Assembly: GCA_017989935.1 (NCBI GenBank)
Contig: JAGNOY010000121.1
Coordinates: forward strand, 1-6,626
DNA length: 6,626 bases
Source: Chitinophagaceae bacterium
Lineage (GTDB): Bacteria; Bacteroidota; Bacteroidia; Chitinophagales; Chitinophagaceae
Direction: 5' to 3'
Made by a program: the position numbers and the translations under genes. Below are positions 6,459-6,626 of the stretch, piece by piece (within the stretch, counting starts at the first letter, position 1; each line of letters starts with the position of its first letter). The notes under the pieces are model-generated. The model had not been told where the DNA came from, searched no databases, and was given only the letters and a program-made list of their open reading frames with translations.

Positions 6459-6626
6459 TTATTCGTAACGTGTAGTTTTAAAAGGCACTTTAAAATTTTT
6501 GCAAATCAATTGAGTTACATCTCGGGCCATATTGATAGCTACAGGAATGCCACCACCTGGACGGCTCCAATGACTTGCGTAGTAAAAATTTTTGAGACCT
6601 GGCAAGGTAAACTTGATCGGTGTTGG
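6459..6626 (-). CDS. Phytoene-desaturase-family FAD oxidoreductase, C-terminal fragment
   Basis: Only the last 55 codons and a TAA stop lie in the window; the gene continues past the right edge. The fragment reads LPGLKNFYYASHW followed by SRPGGGIPVAINMARDVT, then a basic tail ending KTTRYE. The pattern LPGL..(hydrophobic)..HW..PGGG.P.A...GR is the C-terminal FAD-binding signature of CrtI/phytoene desaturase and related NAD(P)/FAD-dependent oxidoreductases, including carotenoid and retinol-saturase-like enzymes. Here the small residue before RDV is Met-Ala rather than the usual Ser-Gly. The Rossmann dinucleotide-binding N-terminus cannot be seen, so the exact substrate is open. Carotenoid pigment synthesis is common in this phylum and is the likeliest role. 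The gene converges on hscA, with about 200 bases of structured spacer between them. Confidence 0.75.
   Translation of the reverse strand, partial: PTPIKFTLPGLKNFYYASHWSRPGGGIPVAINMARDVTQLICKNFKVPFKTTRYE

Overview
The window is AT-rich DNA from a member of the Bacteroidota, probably near Chitinophagales or Sphingobacteriales. The lineage is inferred from three things. The protein styles fit: HscA-type Hsp70, HutI, and a desaturase tail ending in a PGGG-type motif. Genes lack clear Shine-Dalgarno sequences. A near-perfect Bacteroidota promoter (TTTG, 18 bp, TAnnTTTG) lies upstream of the tRNA gene. Most genes are housekeeping, and no phage, IS, CRISPR or defence genes are visible.

Layout from left to right: 1-307 is AT-rich with no convincing gene. 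Next is a TrmH-type SPOUT tRNA 2'-O-methyltransferase (308-937, +). A GC-richer structured element, read on the minus strand, follows (978-1094). Then come a promoter, tRNA-His(GTG) (1237-1311, +) and a bidirectional terminator (1316-1350). That terminator overlaps the stop codon of an exported thioredoxin-like protein (1349-1927, -). The thioredoxin gene overlaps the aroC stop codon by four bases (aroC 1924-3006, -), so the two form a coupled operon. A 74-bp divergent spacer separates aroC from hutI (3081-4319, +). The Fe-S assembly chaperone gene hscA follows in the same direction (4390-6255, +). Downstream of hscA is a second structured element (6262-6354, +). The window ends inside a minus-strand gene whose C-terminal 55 codons (6459-6626) look like a phytoene-desaturase-family FAD oxidoreductase.

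The genes belong to separate pathways: tRNA modification and supply, chorismate synthesis, histidine degradation, Fe-S cluster assembly and probably carotenoid chemistry. The only firm operon is aroC-thioredoxin. The most interesting non-coding signal is the pair of structured elements at 978-1094 (-) and 6262-6354 (+). They share one architecture: an outer split stem, a GGGAT(A/T)GT..CG.AAA 5' arm, a central hairpin, and a GA.TTG.AG..AA.AGCCCG 3' arm. This suggests one dispersed structured RNA family.
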